Shown: one piece after another, positions 21,150 through 33,242 of the stretch
Layout: every line of letters starts with the position of its first letter
Numbering within the stretch: the first letter of the stretch is position 1
Source of the DNA: Budorcas taxicolor
Taxonomy: Eukaryota; Chordata; Mammalia; Artiodactyla; Bovidae
Direction of reading: 5' to 3'
Assembly: GCF_023091745.1 (NCBI RefSeq)
Contig: NC_068935.1
Span: 2,619,001-2,683,000 of the forward strand
Length of the DNA: 64,000 nucleotides
Notes under the pieces: model-generated
Told to the model about the DNA's origin: nothing
Databases searched by the model: none
The model's input: only the letters and a program-made list of their open reading frames with translations
Made by a program: the position numbers and the translations under genes

Positions 21150-21925
21150 TTTGTGTGTGTGCTATAATACAAATGTCATAACATTCACTCTTTTATTTTT
21201 TAATAAAAATTTATTCATTTTAATTGAAGGTTAATTTCTTTTATAATATTGTATTGGTTTTGCCATACATCAACGTAAACCTGCCACAGGTATACCCGTG
21301 TTCCCTATCCTGAACTCCCCTCCCTCCTCCCTCCCCTTTACCATCCCTCTGGGTTGTCTCAGTGCACCAGCCCCAAGCATCCAGTAAAATGTACAGTTCA
21401 GTGGTGTTTTGTATATCCACAGTTCAGTAAATATCACTACTCTCTAATTCTGAAACATTTTTCTCACTCTCCCCAAACAAAGACCATACATATTAGCAGT
21501 AGCTCTCTAACTTCCCTCCCCTCCTCTCAGCCCCTGGCAACTACTAATCTACTTTCTGTCTCTATGAGTTTGCCTTTCCAAGCTATTTCATATGAGTGAT
21601 ATTAGAAAAATGTAACTTTATTTCACCCCGCATAGTGTTTGAAGATTTATCCATGCTGTAGCATATATCATTACTTTTTTTCTTTGTTATTGCCAAATAA
21701 TATCTCATTGGATAGATATGCCACATTTTGTTTATTCATTAATTAGTTGAAGTGCATTTGGATTTTGACTATTAGGAACAGTGTTATTATAAACATTATG
21801 TGTTTGGAGATTTGTTTAAATACCTGCTTTCAATTCTTTTGAGTTTATATCCTTGAGTGGAATTGATAGGCCATATGCTAATTCTATACTTGATTCTTTT
21901 TGAGAAATTGTCTGACAGCTTTCTG
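21150..21925 (-). mobile_element. Old L1 (L1M-type) 3' region
   Basis: Antisense old L1: AAAATGTACAGTTCAGTGGT, CAGCCCCTGGCAACTACTAA, TTTCTGTCTCTATGAGTTTG, ATCTCATTGGATAGATATGC. No frame survives. A younger L1 tail (21190-21383) interrupts it. Confidence 0.8.
21190..21383 (-). mobile_element. Young L1 3' UTR fragment inside the old L1
   Basis: Antisense ruminant L1 3' UTR: ATTGTATTGGTTTTGCCATA, TCAGTGCACCAGCCCCAAGC. The old L1 resumes at AAAATGTACAG just after it. I see no clear target duplication. Confidence 0.85.
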
Positions 21926-22152
21926 AAATGGAAAATGAAAGGATCCTTGGGTTCTCTCCATATTTATTTAAGGCTCCAGCACACTAAATCTTTTCCCACA
22001 CAGAAGTCTTAATTGAATTCCATGTAGTCTCTTCATAATGCCCACCACCTATACTAACTTCTCAGTGCTATAAGATAGGAAAATAAATGATATGTCTATT
22101 TTGCTCTTGAAACAATTAACACTGCTGAGAAACTTTGTTTTGGGTGATGTTC

Positions 22153-22356
22153 ATTTCTTCCCTGGTAGCTCAGTCAGTGAAGAATCTGCCTAAAATGTGG
22201 GAAACCTGGGTTCAATCCCTGGGTCAGGAAGATCCCCTGGAAAAGGAAATGGCAACCCACTCCAGTATTCTTGCTTGAATTCCATGGACAGAGGAACCTG
22301 GTAGGCTACAGTCCATGGAATAGCAAAGAGTCGGACACAACTGAATGACTAACACA
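22153..22356 (+). mobile_element. Bov-tA SINE
   Basis: Complete sense Bov-tA: head CTTCCCTGGTAGCTCAGTCA, B-box-like GGTTCAATCCCTGGGTC, body CCCACTCCAGTATTCTTGC, end CGGACACAACTGAATGAC. Confidence 0.93.
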
Positions 22357-22360
22357 CACC

Positions 22361-22470
22361 CTATGACCATATAATTTATTACACAAACCAGGACATTTTG
22401 AGGGTGAAAGTTGACCTATTGGTGTTTCTAGGAGAATGGTTATAAACCAGGACTATCCTGAGAAATTAGC
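22361..22470. mobile_element. DNA-transposon (MER-type) remnant
   Basis: ACCAGGACATTTTGAGGGTG and AAACCAGGACTATCCTGAG recall a hAT MITE with paired CCAGGAC motifs. It is diverged and unnamed. Confidence 0.4.
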
Positions 22471-24023
22471 ATTACAGTCAACAAAAATGAGAATCTGGAA
22501 CCCTTTCTTCAAACCTAACAAAGTTAACAATTGTAAGTATTTACCATGGAAAGAACTACTTTCACATTTATCATAGATTACCAGAAGGAACATATTTTAA
22601 CCCTTTATTTGCTTTATTGCCTGTGTGCTATTGAATTGGAGGAGGTGTCACTGAGGAAAAGGGAAGCACTTCTTTTCCTTATGTGGAGTGTTTTATGGAC
22701 TTTTTCATATTTAAATTTAGCATTTACTAATTCTTTTAGAGCTTTTCTTTTTCAAAAATAAATTATTCCTGAACAAGCACTGATTCAGCTTCACCTTATG
22801 CTAGGCAGAGATTGAAAATTGATTTGGGGTAGTAACCATAGATTTCAAGGATTTAGTTTTGTTTTGTTTTGATATTGGAAACTAGGTTAACCCCTCACTT
22901 ACCCCAACTGTATAAAAAATAATCTTTTCAGAGCTTTAATAAAAGTTAAACCAGGACATTTTCATTTTTCTATAATTTAGTCATATAATTGCTACATACA
23001 TCTATATGCTTGTATTAACATACTGTGTGTTTGCCCTGAGGAAATACACTTCCTATGTATGTATTCCTCATGAAGTTTTGCATTTTAGGACAGAAAAATT
23101 CACATCACTGAGTTTCTGGACTCTTAACCCATAAGATTAGAAGTGATATATATATATATATATTTGAAATATGATATATATATTATATATATATATTTTT
23201 TTTCTCCAGGATTATAAAATTATCATCTAAATTCACTTATTTCCACAGAAGATTTCATAGCATTAAGCAAATATTCTCTCTCATTACAGAGACAATGATA
23301 ATTTTGAATCAGAAAGGAAGAGCATTTTTGATGCCTTTATACAAATCTTGTAAGCTTAATATCATCTCTAAGCAGAAAAAGCATTATGGTGGCACTTACT
23401 AATATTGAGAAGCATGGACCAAAGAAACCTCAAGATTTTTGATTGTTTGTTTCTGTATAACTCTAAATTGGATTAGATATTAAGTTAATCCATATGTGAG
23501 AAATTACTATACTTCTATTCTGCAAGTTAGAGGCCCCACTGGTAAACAATTCAGAAAATGAATTTCATCTTCTTGCCCATTAAATAGCAAGAATGTTAGA
23601 AAAAGTAGCTGCAACTGACCTGATTTAAAGAAAGAATGTGCTCTTCAGAAATAGCAGTATTTCATCATTCTACAACAGATAGGCAGGCTCAGAGCATTCA
23701 GTTAATAATATATGGAGGGATAGAAAAATACATATGATTTCTTCATTATTTTCATTGTTTTGTTTTCTTGGTTACTGCCTCTAAATTGAAGATACTGCCG
23801 TAAAATCTGATATAGGTTAATTAAGAATTTAAACCAACAACATATATTTTTGGTTAGCTGTTTATCTAATAAAATGTTCAGGAAAAAGAAATATATGATA
23901 TTATAGAAATTGATAATGGTAATAATAAAAATAACTAATTTCACTGATTACATTCTATTTTTCTAATATCATCTGAAGCACTATACACAGATACTTTTAT
24001 TTAAAATATACATCAAATCTATG
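22471..24023. other. Unassigned sequence with a TA tract
   Basis: No gene is seen. A TA-rich stretch at 23143-23200 ends in a short T run. Short frames at 22546-22761 (+) and 23944-23702 (-) are low-complexity and unsupported. Confidence 0.45.
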
Positions 24024-24029
24024 AAAGGG

Positions 24030-24477
24030 TGTAAGGCTCGGAGAACCACACTCTGAAAAAGACACTGAGGGACAGCCTCTAGTGTACTGACAAAGTTTAT
24101 TATCCAATTGTGTAGTTTTATAATTTTCAGGGAATAGAGCATAAGGCTGACTTGCAAGTAGCCATTCCAAATAAACATTAAAGCATTCAAGCATAAAATA
24201 CAGTTCCTACCGCCCAAGCCATAACATAGCTTTGGCGGAACTGTAAAGGGAGTCTTATCATGAAACAACAGTCCTTGCTCTCAGAAACAGGTGGTCAGAA
24301 GGAAGCCTTCGAATGCCTCAAGGCCGGGCGTATTGACCCTTCGTCATCCGTTCCCAGCCTTGGGCACTCAGTGAATGCTCATAACCCTTTGTTATACTCA
24401 TCCCAGCTTCCAACCTTCGTCATGAGTGGAGCAAATACATTTTCAGTATTTGCTTAAAGCCTTCCAGCTCCTCCACA
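24030..24477 (-). mobile_element. Solo LTR, ERVK-like
   Basis: A 448-base element begins TG and ends CA, flanked by a perfect 6-base duplication AAAGGG (24024-24029, 24478-24483). Six bases is the usual class II (ERVK-like) duplication. On the minus strand it carries AATAAA (within GGATAATAAACTTTG) and a U5-like end with GGCTGTCCCTCAGTGTC and TTCTCCGAGCCTTACA. No internal gag, pol or env sequence adjoins it, so it is a solo LTR. It is more GC-rich than its surroundings. The minus-strand frames inside it are incidental. Confidence 0.85.
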
Positions 24478-24503
24478 AAAGGGTATCATTTCATGGATCC
24501 ATC

Positions 24504-24880
24504 CTTTTTTTTTTTTAATTTTTAAAAATTATTTATTTATTTATTTATTTCTCCCCCCATCCTGAACCCCCCTCCCTCCTCCCTTCCCGTACCATCCCTT
24601 TGGGTCTTCCCAGTGCACCAGCCCCAAGCATCCAGCATCATGCATTGAACCTGGGCTGGTGACTCGTTTCATATATGATATTATACATGTTTCAATGCCA
24701 TTCTCCCAAGTCATCCCACCCTCTCCTTCTCCCACAGAGTCCAAAAGACTGTTCTATTCATCTGTGTCTCTTTTGCTGTCTCGAATACAGGGTTATTGTT
24801 ACCATATTTCTAAATTCCGTATATATGCATTAGTATACAGTATTGGTGTTTTTCTTTCTGGCTTACTTCACTCTGTATAA
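24504..24880 (-). mobile_element. L1 3' UTR insertion
   Basis: Antisense L1 3' UTR: T-rich tail, CCAGTGCACCAGCCCCAAGC, CATTCTCCCAAGTCATCCCA, TTTCTTTCTGGCTTACTTCA, truncated after CTCTGTATAAT. Its truncated end became the target of the insertion at 24889. Confidence 0.9.
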
Positions 24881-24888
24881 TATAGTTT

Positions 24889-24941
24889 TTATTTTATTTT
24901 ATTTTAAATTTTTATTTTTACTTTATTTTGCTTTACAAGTA
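24889..24941 (-). mobile_element. Tail-only L1 insertion
   Basis: A 53-base T-rich insert lies between perfect 20-base repeats, CACTCTGTATAATATAGTTT at 24869-24888 and 24942-24961. The insert (TTTTTACTTTATTTTGCTTT) is the antisense of the young L1 tail seen at 37,860-37,910, with almost no 3' UTR. Confidence 0.85.
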
Positions 24942-24961
24942 CACTCTGTATAATATAGTTT

Positions 24962-25252
24962 AGAAAATTGACTTGCCATCTTTACCCGGCTTGTTAGTGG
25001 CAGTGTTGAAGTTCAAATTCAAAACAATTTTATTTCATTTCTCCAAGCTTATACAGTGTACAAACTTAAAACTATCTGAAATATCCTTACATTAAGTGTT
25101 CCTTCCAGACATGAAAATCAAATATACATATGTATTATTTTTCATTTCGAGGAACCTTGGTTATAAAATTAGAAGATGATTAAGCAAACAGGAAAGAAAA
25201 CACCAAAGTTACTTTTTGAGGATGAGATCAAGCAAACTTAAAAGTTCTCCTT
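24962..25252. other. Unassigned sequence
   Basis: Nothing recognised between two L1 pieces. Confidence 0.4.
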
Positions 25253-25551
25253 GAACAGTCTTTTGGACTCTGTGGGAGAGGAAGATGGTGAGATGATTTG
25301 GGGAAATGTCATGGAAACATGTATAATATCATATAAGAAATGAATTGCCAGTCCAGGTTTGATACAGGATGCTTGAGGCTGGTGCACTGGGATGACCTGG
25401 AGGGATGGTACAGGGAGGGAGGTGGGAGGGTGGTTCAGGATGGGGAACAGATGTATGCCCATGGTGGATTCATGTTGATGTGTGGCAGAACCAATACAAT
25501 ATTGTAAAGTAATTAGCCTCCAATTAAAATAAATAAATTTAAATAAAAAAG
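25253..25551 (+). mobile_element. L1 3' UTR fragment
   Basis: Sense L1 3' UTR: TCTTTTGGACTCTGTGGGAG, AGGCTGGTGCACTGGGATGA, GTAAAGTAATTAGCCTCCAA plus an A-rich tail. No clear target duplication is seen. Confidence 0.9.
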
Positions 25552-26242
25552 ATATCAACAAAAAGACAATTGCCAGGACACCAGTTCCTACAACAGAATG
25601 TATTAATTGTGATTTAAGAAAGTAACACAGTATAAAAAGACCATAAATAAAATATATGAATAAATGAAGGACAAAAAAAAAAAGTCCTTGAGGTAAATTC
25701 ACCTCAGACTATAATCACACTAGCTATAGCTTCAGCTAAGACTGGGTTTCAGATGACAATAAAGGAGGTGAATCTAATTTGTGGTCTAAGAATGAGCATT
25801 TAGTAACTGGAGTAAAACTTACAAAGATGGTTTTGGTGCACAATATTGTCAAATCAACTGAAACATGTTAACATATACATGATGTGCCAAACAAGCTCGC
25901 TATTTTTGACATTATGATTCTGTCACTATCTTTGTTCTAAGCTCTTCTTTGTGGACTTCTTAGCTGTTAAGATTGGCAACAGCCTAGGGTATTATTTCAA
26001 ATCTGTCTTTCTAAGTTTATCAAGAGCCTTTATTTGTGTTATTAGTGAGGACTGCCATCCAGTGTTCAAGTTGATTAATAGCAACTAGCTCTTTTAGATT
26101 CAAGAAGCTACAGCTTCCAAATACAGCAGCGTTTTGTTTTCTTTTTGTTTTGTTTTTTAATATAGATAACATCAAGGTATATTTAGTTAAGTTTCCTGAT
26201 ATATTAAGTGAAGAAACATAAAGGTGATAATGAGAGATACCT
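25552..26242. other. Unassigned sequence
   Basis: No gene or repeat is recognised. It holds an A run (25673-25683) flanked by short inverted arms AAGGAC/GTCCTT. Confidence 0.4.
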
Positions 26243-29200
26243 CAGTTCAGTTCAGTCGCTCAGTCGTGTCCGACTCTGCGACCCCACGAATCGCAGCACG
26301 CAAGGCCTCCCTGTCCATCACCAACTCCCGGAGTTCACTCAGACTCACGTCCATCGAGTAGGTGATGCCATCCAGCCATCTCATCCTCTGTTGTCCTCTT
26401 CTCCTCCTGCCCCCAATTCCTCCCAGCATCAGAGTCTTTTCCAACGAGTCAACTTTTCGCATGAGGTGGCCAAAGTATTGGAGTTTCAGCTTTAGCATCA
26501 TTCCTTCCAAAGAAATGCAAGGGGTTGGTCTCTTTCAGAATGGACTGGTTGGATGTCCTTGTAGTCCAAGGGACTCTCAAGAGTCTTCTCTAACACCAAA
26601 GTTCAAAAGCATCAATTCTTCAGCGCTCAGCTTTCTTCACAGTCCAACTCTCACATCCATACATGACCACAGGAAAAAACATAGCCTTGACTAGATGGAC
26701 CTTAGTTGGCAAAGTAATGTCTCTGCTTTTGAATATGCTATCTAGGTTGGTCATAACTTTTCTTCCAAGGAGTAAGCATCTTTTAATTTCATGGCTGCAA
26801 TTACCATCTGCAGTGATTTTGGAGACCCCAAAAATAAAGTCTGACACTGTTTCCACAGTTTCCCCATCTATTCCACATGAAGTGATGGGACTGGATGCCA
26901 GGATCTTAGTTTTCTGAATGTTGAGCTGTAAGCCAACTTTTTCACTCTCCACTTTCACTTTCATCAAGAGGCTTTTTAGTTCCTCTTCACTTTCTGCCAC
27001 AAGGGTGGTGTCATCTGCATATCTGAGGTTATTGATATTTCTCCCGGCAATCTTGATTCCAGCTTGTTTCTTCCAGTCCAGTGTTTCTCATGATGTACTC
27101 TGCATAGATGTTAAATAAGCAGGGTGACAATATACAGCTTGACATACTCCTTTTCCTATTTGGAACCAGTATGTTTTTCCATGTCCAGTTCTAACTGTTG
27201 CTTCCTGACCTGCATACAGATTTCTCAAGAGGCAGGTCAGGTGGTCTGATATTCCCATCTCTCTCAGAATTGTCCACAGTTTATTGTGATCCACACAGTC
27301 AAAGGCTTTGGCATAGTCAATAAAGCAGAAATAGAAGTTTTTCTGGAACTCTCTTGTTTTTTCCATGATCCAGCAGATGTTGGCAATTTGATCTCTGGTT
27401 CCTCTGCCTTTTCTAAAACCAGCTTGAACATCAGGGAGTTCACGGTTCACGTATTGCTGAAGCCTGGCTGGAGAATTTTGAGCATTACTTTACTAGCATG
27501 TGAGATGAGTGCAATTGTGCAGTAGTTTCAGAAGTTTTTGGCATTGCCTTTCTTTGGAATTGGAATGAAAACTGACCTTTTCCAGTCCTGTGGCCACTGC
27601 TGAGCTTTCCAAATTTGCTGGCATATTGAGTGCAGCACTTTCACAGCATCATCTTTCAGAATTTGAAATAGCTCCACTGGAATTCCATCACCTCCACTAG
27701 CTTTGTTCGTAGCGATGCTTTCTAAGGCCCACTTGACTTCACATTCCAGGATGTCTGACTCTAGATGAGTGATCACACCATCGTGATTGTCTGGGTCGTG
27801 AAGACCTTTTTTCCTACAGTTCTGTGTATTCTTACCACCACTTCTTAGTATCTTCTACTTCTGTTAGGTCCATACCATTTCTGTCCTTTATCGAGCCCAT
27901 CTTTGCATGAAAATTTCCCTTGGTATCTCTAATTTTCTTGAAGAAATCTCTAGTCTTTCCCATTCTGTTCTTTTCCTCTATTTCTTTGCATTGATAGCTG
28001 AAGAAGGCTTCCTTATCTCTTCTTGCTATTCTCTGGAACTCTGTATTCAGATGCTTATATGTTTCCTTTTCTCCTTTGCTTTTCACTTCTCTTCTTTTCA
28101 CAGCTGTTTGTAAGGCCTCCCCAGACAGCCATTTTGGGTTTTTTTTTGCATTTCTTTTCCGTGGGGATGGTCTTGATCCCTGTCTCCTGTTCAATGTCAC
28201 GAACCTCATTCCATAGTTCATTCGGCACTCTATCTATCAGAACTAGGCCTTTAAATTATTTTCTCACTTCCACTGTATAATCATAAGGGATTTGATTTAG
28301 GTCATACCTAAATGATCTAGGAGTTTTCCCTACTTTCTTCAATTTGAATTGAAGAAATTCAAATTATTACCAGTCTGAATTTGGTAATAAGGAGTTCATG
28401 ATCTGAGCCACAGTCAGCTCCTGGTCTTGTTTTTGTTGACTGTATAGAACTTCTCCATCTTTGGCTGCAAAGAATATAATCAATCTGATTTCGGTGTTGA
28501 CCATCTGGTGATGTCCATGTGTAGAGTCTTCTCTTGTGTTGTTGGAAGAGGCTGTTTGCTATGACCAGTGCATTTTCTTGGCAAAACTCTATTAGTCTTT
28601 GTCCTGCTTCATTCCACATTCCAAGGCCAAATTTGCCTGTTACTCCAGGTGTTCCTTGACTTCCTATTTTGCATTCCAGTCCCCTATAATGAAAAGGACA
28701 TCTCCTTTGGTTGTTAGTTCTAAAAGATCTTGTAGGTCTTCATAAAACCGTTCAACTTCAGCTTCTGCAGCATTACTGGTTGGGGCATAGACTTGGATAA
28801 CTCTGATATTTTGAATGAATTGCCTGGGAAATGAACAGAGATCATTCTGTCGTTTTTGAGATTGCATCCAAGTACTGCAATTCGGACACTTTTGTTGGCC
28901 ATGATGGCTACTCCATTTCTTCTGAGGGATTCCTGCCCACAGTAGTAGATATAATGGTCATCTGAGTTTAATTCACCCATTCCAGTCCATTTTAGTTCGC
29001 TGCTTCATAGAATGTTGACGTTCACTCTTGCCATCTCTTGTTTGACCACTTCCAATTTGCCTTGATTCATGGACCTGACATTTCAGATTCCTATGCAATA
29101 TTGCTCTTTACAGCATCGGATCTTGCTTCTATCACCAGTCACATCCACAGCTGGGTATTATTTTTGCTTTGGCTCCATCCCTTCATTTTTTCTGGAGTTT

Positions 29201-29626
29201 CTACTGATCTCCAGTAGCATATTGGGCACCTACTGACCTGGGGAGTTCCTCTTTTGGTATCCTTTCATTTTGCCTTTTCATACTGTTCATGGGGTTCTCA
29301 AGGCAAGAATACTGAAGTGGTTTGTCACTCCCTTCTCCAGTGGACCGCATTCAGTCCAGCCTCTCCACCATGACCCGCCCATCTTGGGTTGCCCATGTGC
29401 ATGGCTTAGTTTCATTGAGTTACACAAGGCTGTGGTCCTAGTGTGATTAGATTGACTAGTTTTCTGTGAGTATGGTTTCAGTGTGTCTGTCCTCTGATGC
29501 CCTCTTGCAACACCTACCATCTTACTTGGGTTTCTCTTACCTTAGACTTGGGGTAACTCTTCATGGCTGTTCCAGCAAAGTGCAGCTGCTGCTGCTTACC
29601 TAGGAAGAGGGGCATCTCCTCTTGTC
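26243..29626 (-). mobile_element. Near-full-length BovB LINE, dead
   Basis: About 3.4 kb from the terminal CAGTTCAGTTCAG repeat through RT, endonuclease and part of the 5' leader (AAGAGGAGATGCCCCTCTTC on the minus strand). It lacks most of the tandem-repeat leader seen in the copy at 61.2 kb. It is the most complete BovB of the antisense set. Confidence 0.95.
26247..28980 (-). pseudogene. Broken BovB endonuclease/reverse transcriptase frame
   Basis: Reading right to left, translated fragments run in family order. The endonuclease piece (28980-28664) has YIYYCGQESLRRNG and later GDWNAK. 28619-28359 has NQIDYIL and GSDHELL. Next comes the linker (28221-27832). RT pieces are 27776-27528 (GDGIPVELFQILKDDAVKV), 27450-27088 (YAKAFDCVDH) and 27000-26620 (VVMYGCESWTVKKAE). 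The C-terminus is 26510-26247. Frame changes and stops separate the pieces, so no functional protein is possible. Confidence 0.93.
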
Positions 29627-29816
29627 CTGTTTTATATTTAAAATAAATAAATATAAACAGAAACCAATGTCATTCACAAAAAGACTTAAAGAAAAAATGT
29701 GCATTAAAACAATGTGTAACATAACCACATTTATTTAAGACTGTATTCCAATATCAAATGGCAAAATTCAACAATTCAAAACCACAATTACTTTCACACC
29801 TGATATGACAAACCTA
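29627..29816. other. Unassigned AT-rich spacer
   Basis: Nothing recognisable between two BovB copies of opposite orientation. Confidence 0.4.
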
Positions 29817-30320
29817 GATAGCATGTTTAAAATCAGAGACATCACTCTACTGACACAGGTCTATATAGTCAAAGCTATGATTTTTCCTGTAGTCATGTAT
29901 GGACATGAGATTTGGACCATAAAAGAAGTTGAGTGCCAAAGAATTGATGCTTTCAAATTGTGTTGCTGTGAAGATTCCTGAGAGCTCCTTGGACAGCAAG
30001 GAGATCAAATCAGTCATCTTAAAGGAAATCAACCCTGAATATTCATTGGAAAGACTGTTATTGAAGCTGAAGCTCCAATATTTTGGGCACCAGATGTGAA
30101 GAAGGAAATCATTGGAAAGATCCTGATGCTAAGAAAGATTGAAGGCAAAAGAATAAAGGAGTGGCATAGCATGAGATGGTTAGATAGCATCACAAACTCA
30201 TGGACATTAGCTTTAGCAAACTCCAGGAGATAGTGAAGGGCAGAGAAGCCTGGCTTGCTGCAATCCGTGGGGTTGCAAAGGGTCGGACACAATTCAGCAA
30301 CTGAACAACAGCAGCAACAA
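29817..30320 (+). mobile_element. BovB 3' fragment (older type)
   Basis: Sense, strongly diverged: GTAGTCATGTATGGACATGA, CTTAAAGGAAATCAACCCTG, AAGATCCTGATGCTAAGAAA. It ends in GCAACTGAACAACAGCAGC with a CAA/CAG-rich tail. Confidence 0.92.
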
Positions 30321-31184
30321 CAATGTATCAAGAAACACCAGTCAATGTCATCTGATTTAGAGCTTAGTAAGTTTTTAATGTATTGTTCCCCAAAGGCTTA
30401 ATCATGGCATGTCTTCCAATGAAAAAAAACATATGCAAGTTTGTGACAAAACATGCAATTATGGTAACTATAATGGGTGCAATGCAATTCCCTTTATTGC
30501 AGGATGCTGTGAAAGACAAAGAAGTAGGAGATGAAAAGAGACAATAACAAAAAAGAAACAAAACCCACTATCTAGTATTAAGGAAAATTCTAGAATTGTG
30601 TTGATCATGTAATAATTCTAGGCTGTTAACCTCTGTCACTAAGTTACTATCCTCTCTATTTACTTAAGAATAGGTTTTCTATTCAAAAGATTTCATGAAT
30701 TGAATCCAGAAGCTGTATCTAGTAATTATTCCTGTTGTTTGATTATAATGAAGGCTAGGCAAGGTCTTCAGATTCACATCTGAGATTCCTTCACTGCAAT
30801 GGCAATCACCACGTTCTCCCTAGGAGCAAAGGTAAACTGAGTTTGATTGGCTTTTCAAGCCATGCCTAATTACCAGCCTCCTATCTGAAATCTTTTCAGT
30901 GGTTATACATTCCTAACCAAGGCTACAGAAGTCTGGCAAATTATATTTCATGCTATTTAAAGAAAACATAAATTTCAATCAGAAACAGGAATACCAACAA
31001 CCCTGCAAGGATGATATTGCATCAATTCTGTATAGAAGATGATCACCTTTATGTTTCAAAGGTTATTTCAAGAAGAAAAGTACAATTAATTTTTAAAAAT
31101 AAATAGATAAGAGCTATCATCTTATAGCTCTTAGTTTGTGATCTTATTTAATACACAAATATAACAAGTATTGTGTTCTTTCTT
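30321..31184. other. Unassigned sequence
   Basis: No gene or named repeat is recognised. Confidence 0.4.
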
Positions 31185-32748
31185 CTTATAGACTTCAGGC
31201 TCTGCTACAAAGCCACAGTCATCAAGACAGTATGGTACTGGCACAAAGACAGAAATATAGATCAATGGAACAAAATAGAAAGCGCAGAGATAAATCCACA
31301 CACATATGGACACCTTATCTTCGACAAAGGAGGCAAGAATATACAATGGAGTAAAGACAATGTCTTTAACAAGTGGTGCTGGGAAAACTAATCAACCACT
31401 TGTAAAAGAATGAAACAAGATCACTTTTTAACACCACACACAAAAATAAACTCAAAATGGATTAAAGATCTAAACGTAAGACCAGAAACTATAAATCTCC
31501 TAGAGGAGAACATAGGCAAAACAGTCTCCGACATAAATCACAGCAGGATTCTCTATGATCCACCTCCCAGAATACTGGAAATAAAAGCAAAAATAAACTA
31601 ATGGGATCTAATTAAAATTAAAAGCTTCTGCACAACAAAGGAAAATATAAGCAAGGTGAAAAGACAGCTTTCTGAACGGGAGAAAATAATAGCAAATGAA
31701 GCAACTTGCAAACAACTAATCTTAAAAATATACAAGCAACTTATGCAGCTCAATTCCAGAAAAATAAACGACTCAATCAAAAAATGGGCCAAAGAACTAA
31801 ATAGACATTTCTCCAAATAAGACATACAGATGGCTAACAAACACATGAAAATATGCTCAACATCACTCATTATCAGAGAAATGCAAATCAAGACCACAAT
31901 GAGGTACCACTTCACACCAGTCAGAATGGCTGTGATCCAAAAGTCTGCAAGCAATAAATGCTGGAGAAGGTGTGGAGAAAAGGGAACTCTCTTACACTGT
32001 TGGTGGGAATGCAAACTAGTACAGCCACTATGGAGAATAGTGTGGAGATTCCTTAAAAAACTGCAAATAGAACTGCCTTATGATCCAGCAATCCCACTGC
32101 TGGGCATACACACCAAGGAAACCAGAATTGAAAGAGACACGTGTACCCCAAATCTCATCGCAGCACTGTTTATAATAGCCAGGACATGGAAACAACCTAG
32201 ATGTCCATCAGCAGATGAATGGATAAGAAAGGTGTGGTACATATACACAATGGAGTATTACTCAGCCATGAAAAAGAATACATTTGAATCAATTCTAATG
32301 AGATTGATGAAACTGGAGCTGATTATACAGAGTGAAGTAAGCCAGAAAGAAAAACACCAGTACAGTATACTAACACATATATATGGAATTTAGAAAGATG
32401 GTAATGATGACCCTGTATGTGAGACAGCAAAAGAGACACAGATGTGTAGAGTGGACTTTTGGACTCTGAGGGAGAGGGAGAGGGTGGGATGATTTGGGAG
32501 AATGGCATTGAAACATGTTATGCTATCATGTAAGAAATTAATCTCCAGTCTATGTCTGATGAAGGATGCAGGATGCTTGGGGCTGGTGCACGGGGATGAT
32601 CCAGAGAGATGATATGGGGTGGGAGGTGAGAGGGGGCTTCATGTTTGGGAACTCATGTACACTCATGGTGGATTCATGTCAATGTATGGCAAAACCAATA
32701 CAGTACTGTAAAGTAAAATAAAGTAAAAATAAAAATTAAAAAAAAAAA
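31185..32748 (+). mobile_element. 5'-truncated L1 (end of ORF2, 3' UTR, tail)
   Basis: Sense L1 of about 1.56 kb. It starts inside ORF2 (TACAAAGCCACAGTCATCAA) and ends with the young tail AAAGTAAAATAAAGTAAAAA and a poly(A). It is the longest L1 piece in the window. Target duplications are not obvious. Confidence 0.95.
31190..32393 (+). pseudogene. L1 ORF2 C-terminal remnant
   Basis: Translated blocks in order: YGTGTKTEI-type text is lost to frame changes, then TPHTKINSKWIKDLNVRPET (31410-31601), then 31830-32393 with WRRCGEKGTLLHCWWECKLV (the Cys-rich C-terminal region), SADEWIRKVWYIYTMEYYSA and a natural end at ILTHIYGI. Stops at 31389-31391 and 31599-31601 break the frame. The RT domain is absent. 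Confidence 0.88.
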
Positions 32749-33242
32749 AAGAAATGAGGAAGTCTTAGGCTTCTCATGAAGGTCATGTGGGCCAAAATCT
32801 TTTTAATTTTAAATTTGACTCTAACTCGAAAACTCATTCATGAGGAAATATAACTGACTACTAAAGTGGTGTTGTTCTATTTGTGAACTCCATTGCTCCT
32901 TGGTTTTAATGAAGGATTCTTTTGCTTTAATATTCTCTCTTTAGAGGATAGTAGTGAAATAGAATTAAGTCAAACCATCTGGGTTCTGTAATATAAACTG
33001 AAGAGAATACCATTTTAGGACTCAGGTGTGCATCACAAAATGTTATAGTGCTCAGAGAAGTTGTTGCAGAGTAAGCAGTGTCCTCTGGATGTGTACAGAA
33101 GTCATATAGAATGTAGCAAAGCTGTAGAGTCACTTATTAAATCTACAGTTTAAGGGGAATCAGCACTAAAGGGTTTTATGCTATTTAAATCATTGGATTT
33201 TCCACCAGTCCTATATAGAGGATGTAGAACTGGTGATCAGGT
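32749..33242. other. Unassigned sequence
   Basis: No gene or repeat is recognised. Confidence 0.4.

Noticed and set aside
21354..21599. 81-codon open frame.
   Set aside because: It crosses the boundary between a young L1 tail and an old L1 and has no conserved protein text.
25667..25689. A run flanked by AAGGAC and GTCCTT, resembling a hairpin terminator.
   Set aside because: Six-base arms around 11 A are expected by chance at this size, and such terminators have no role in a mammalian genome.
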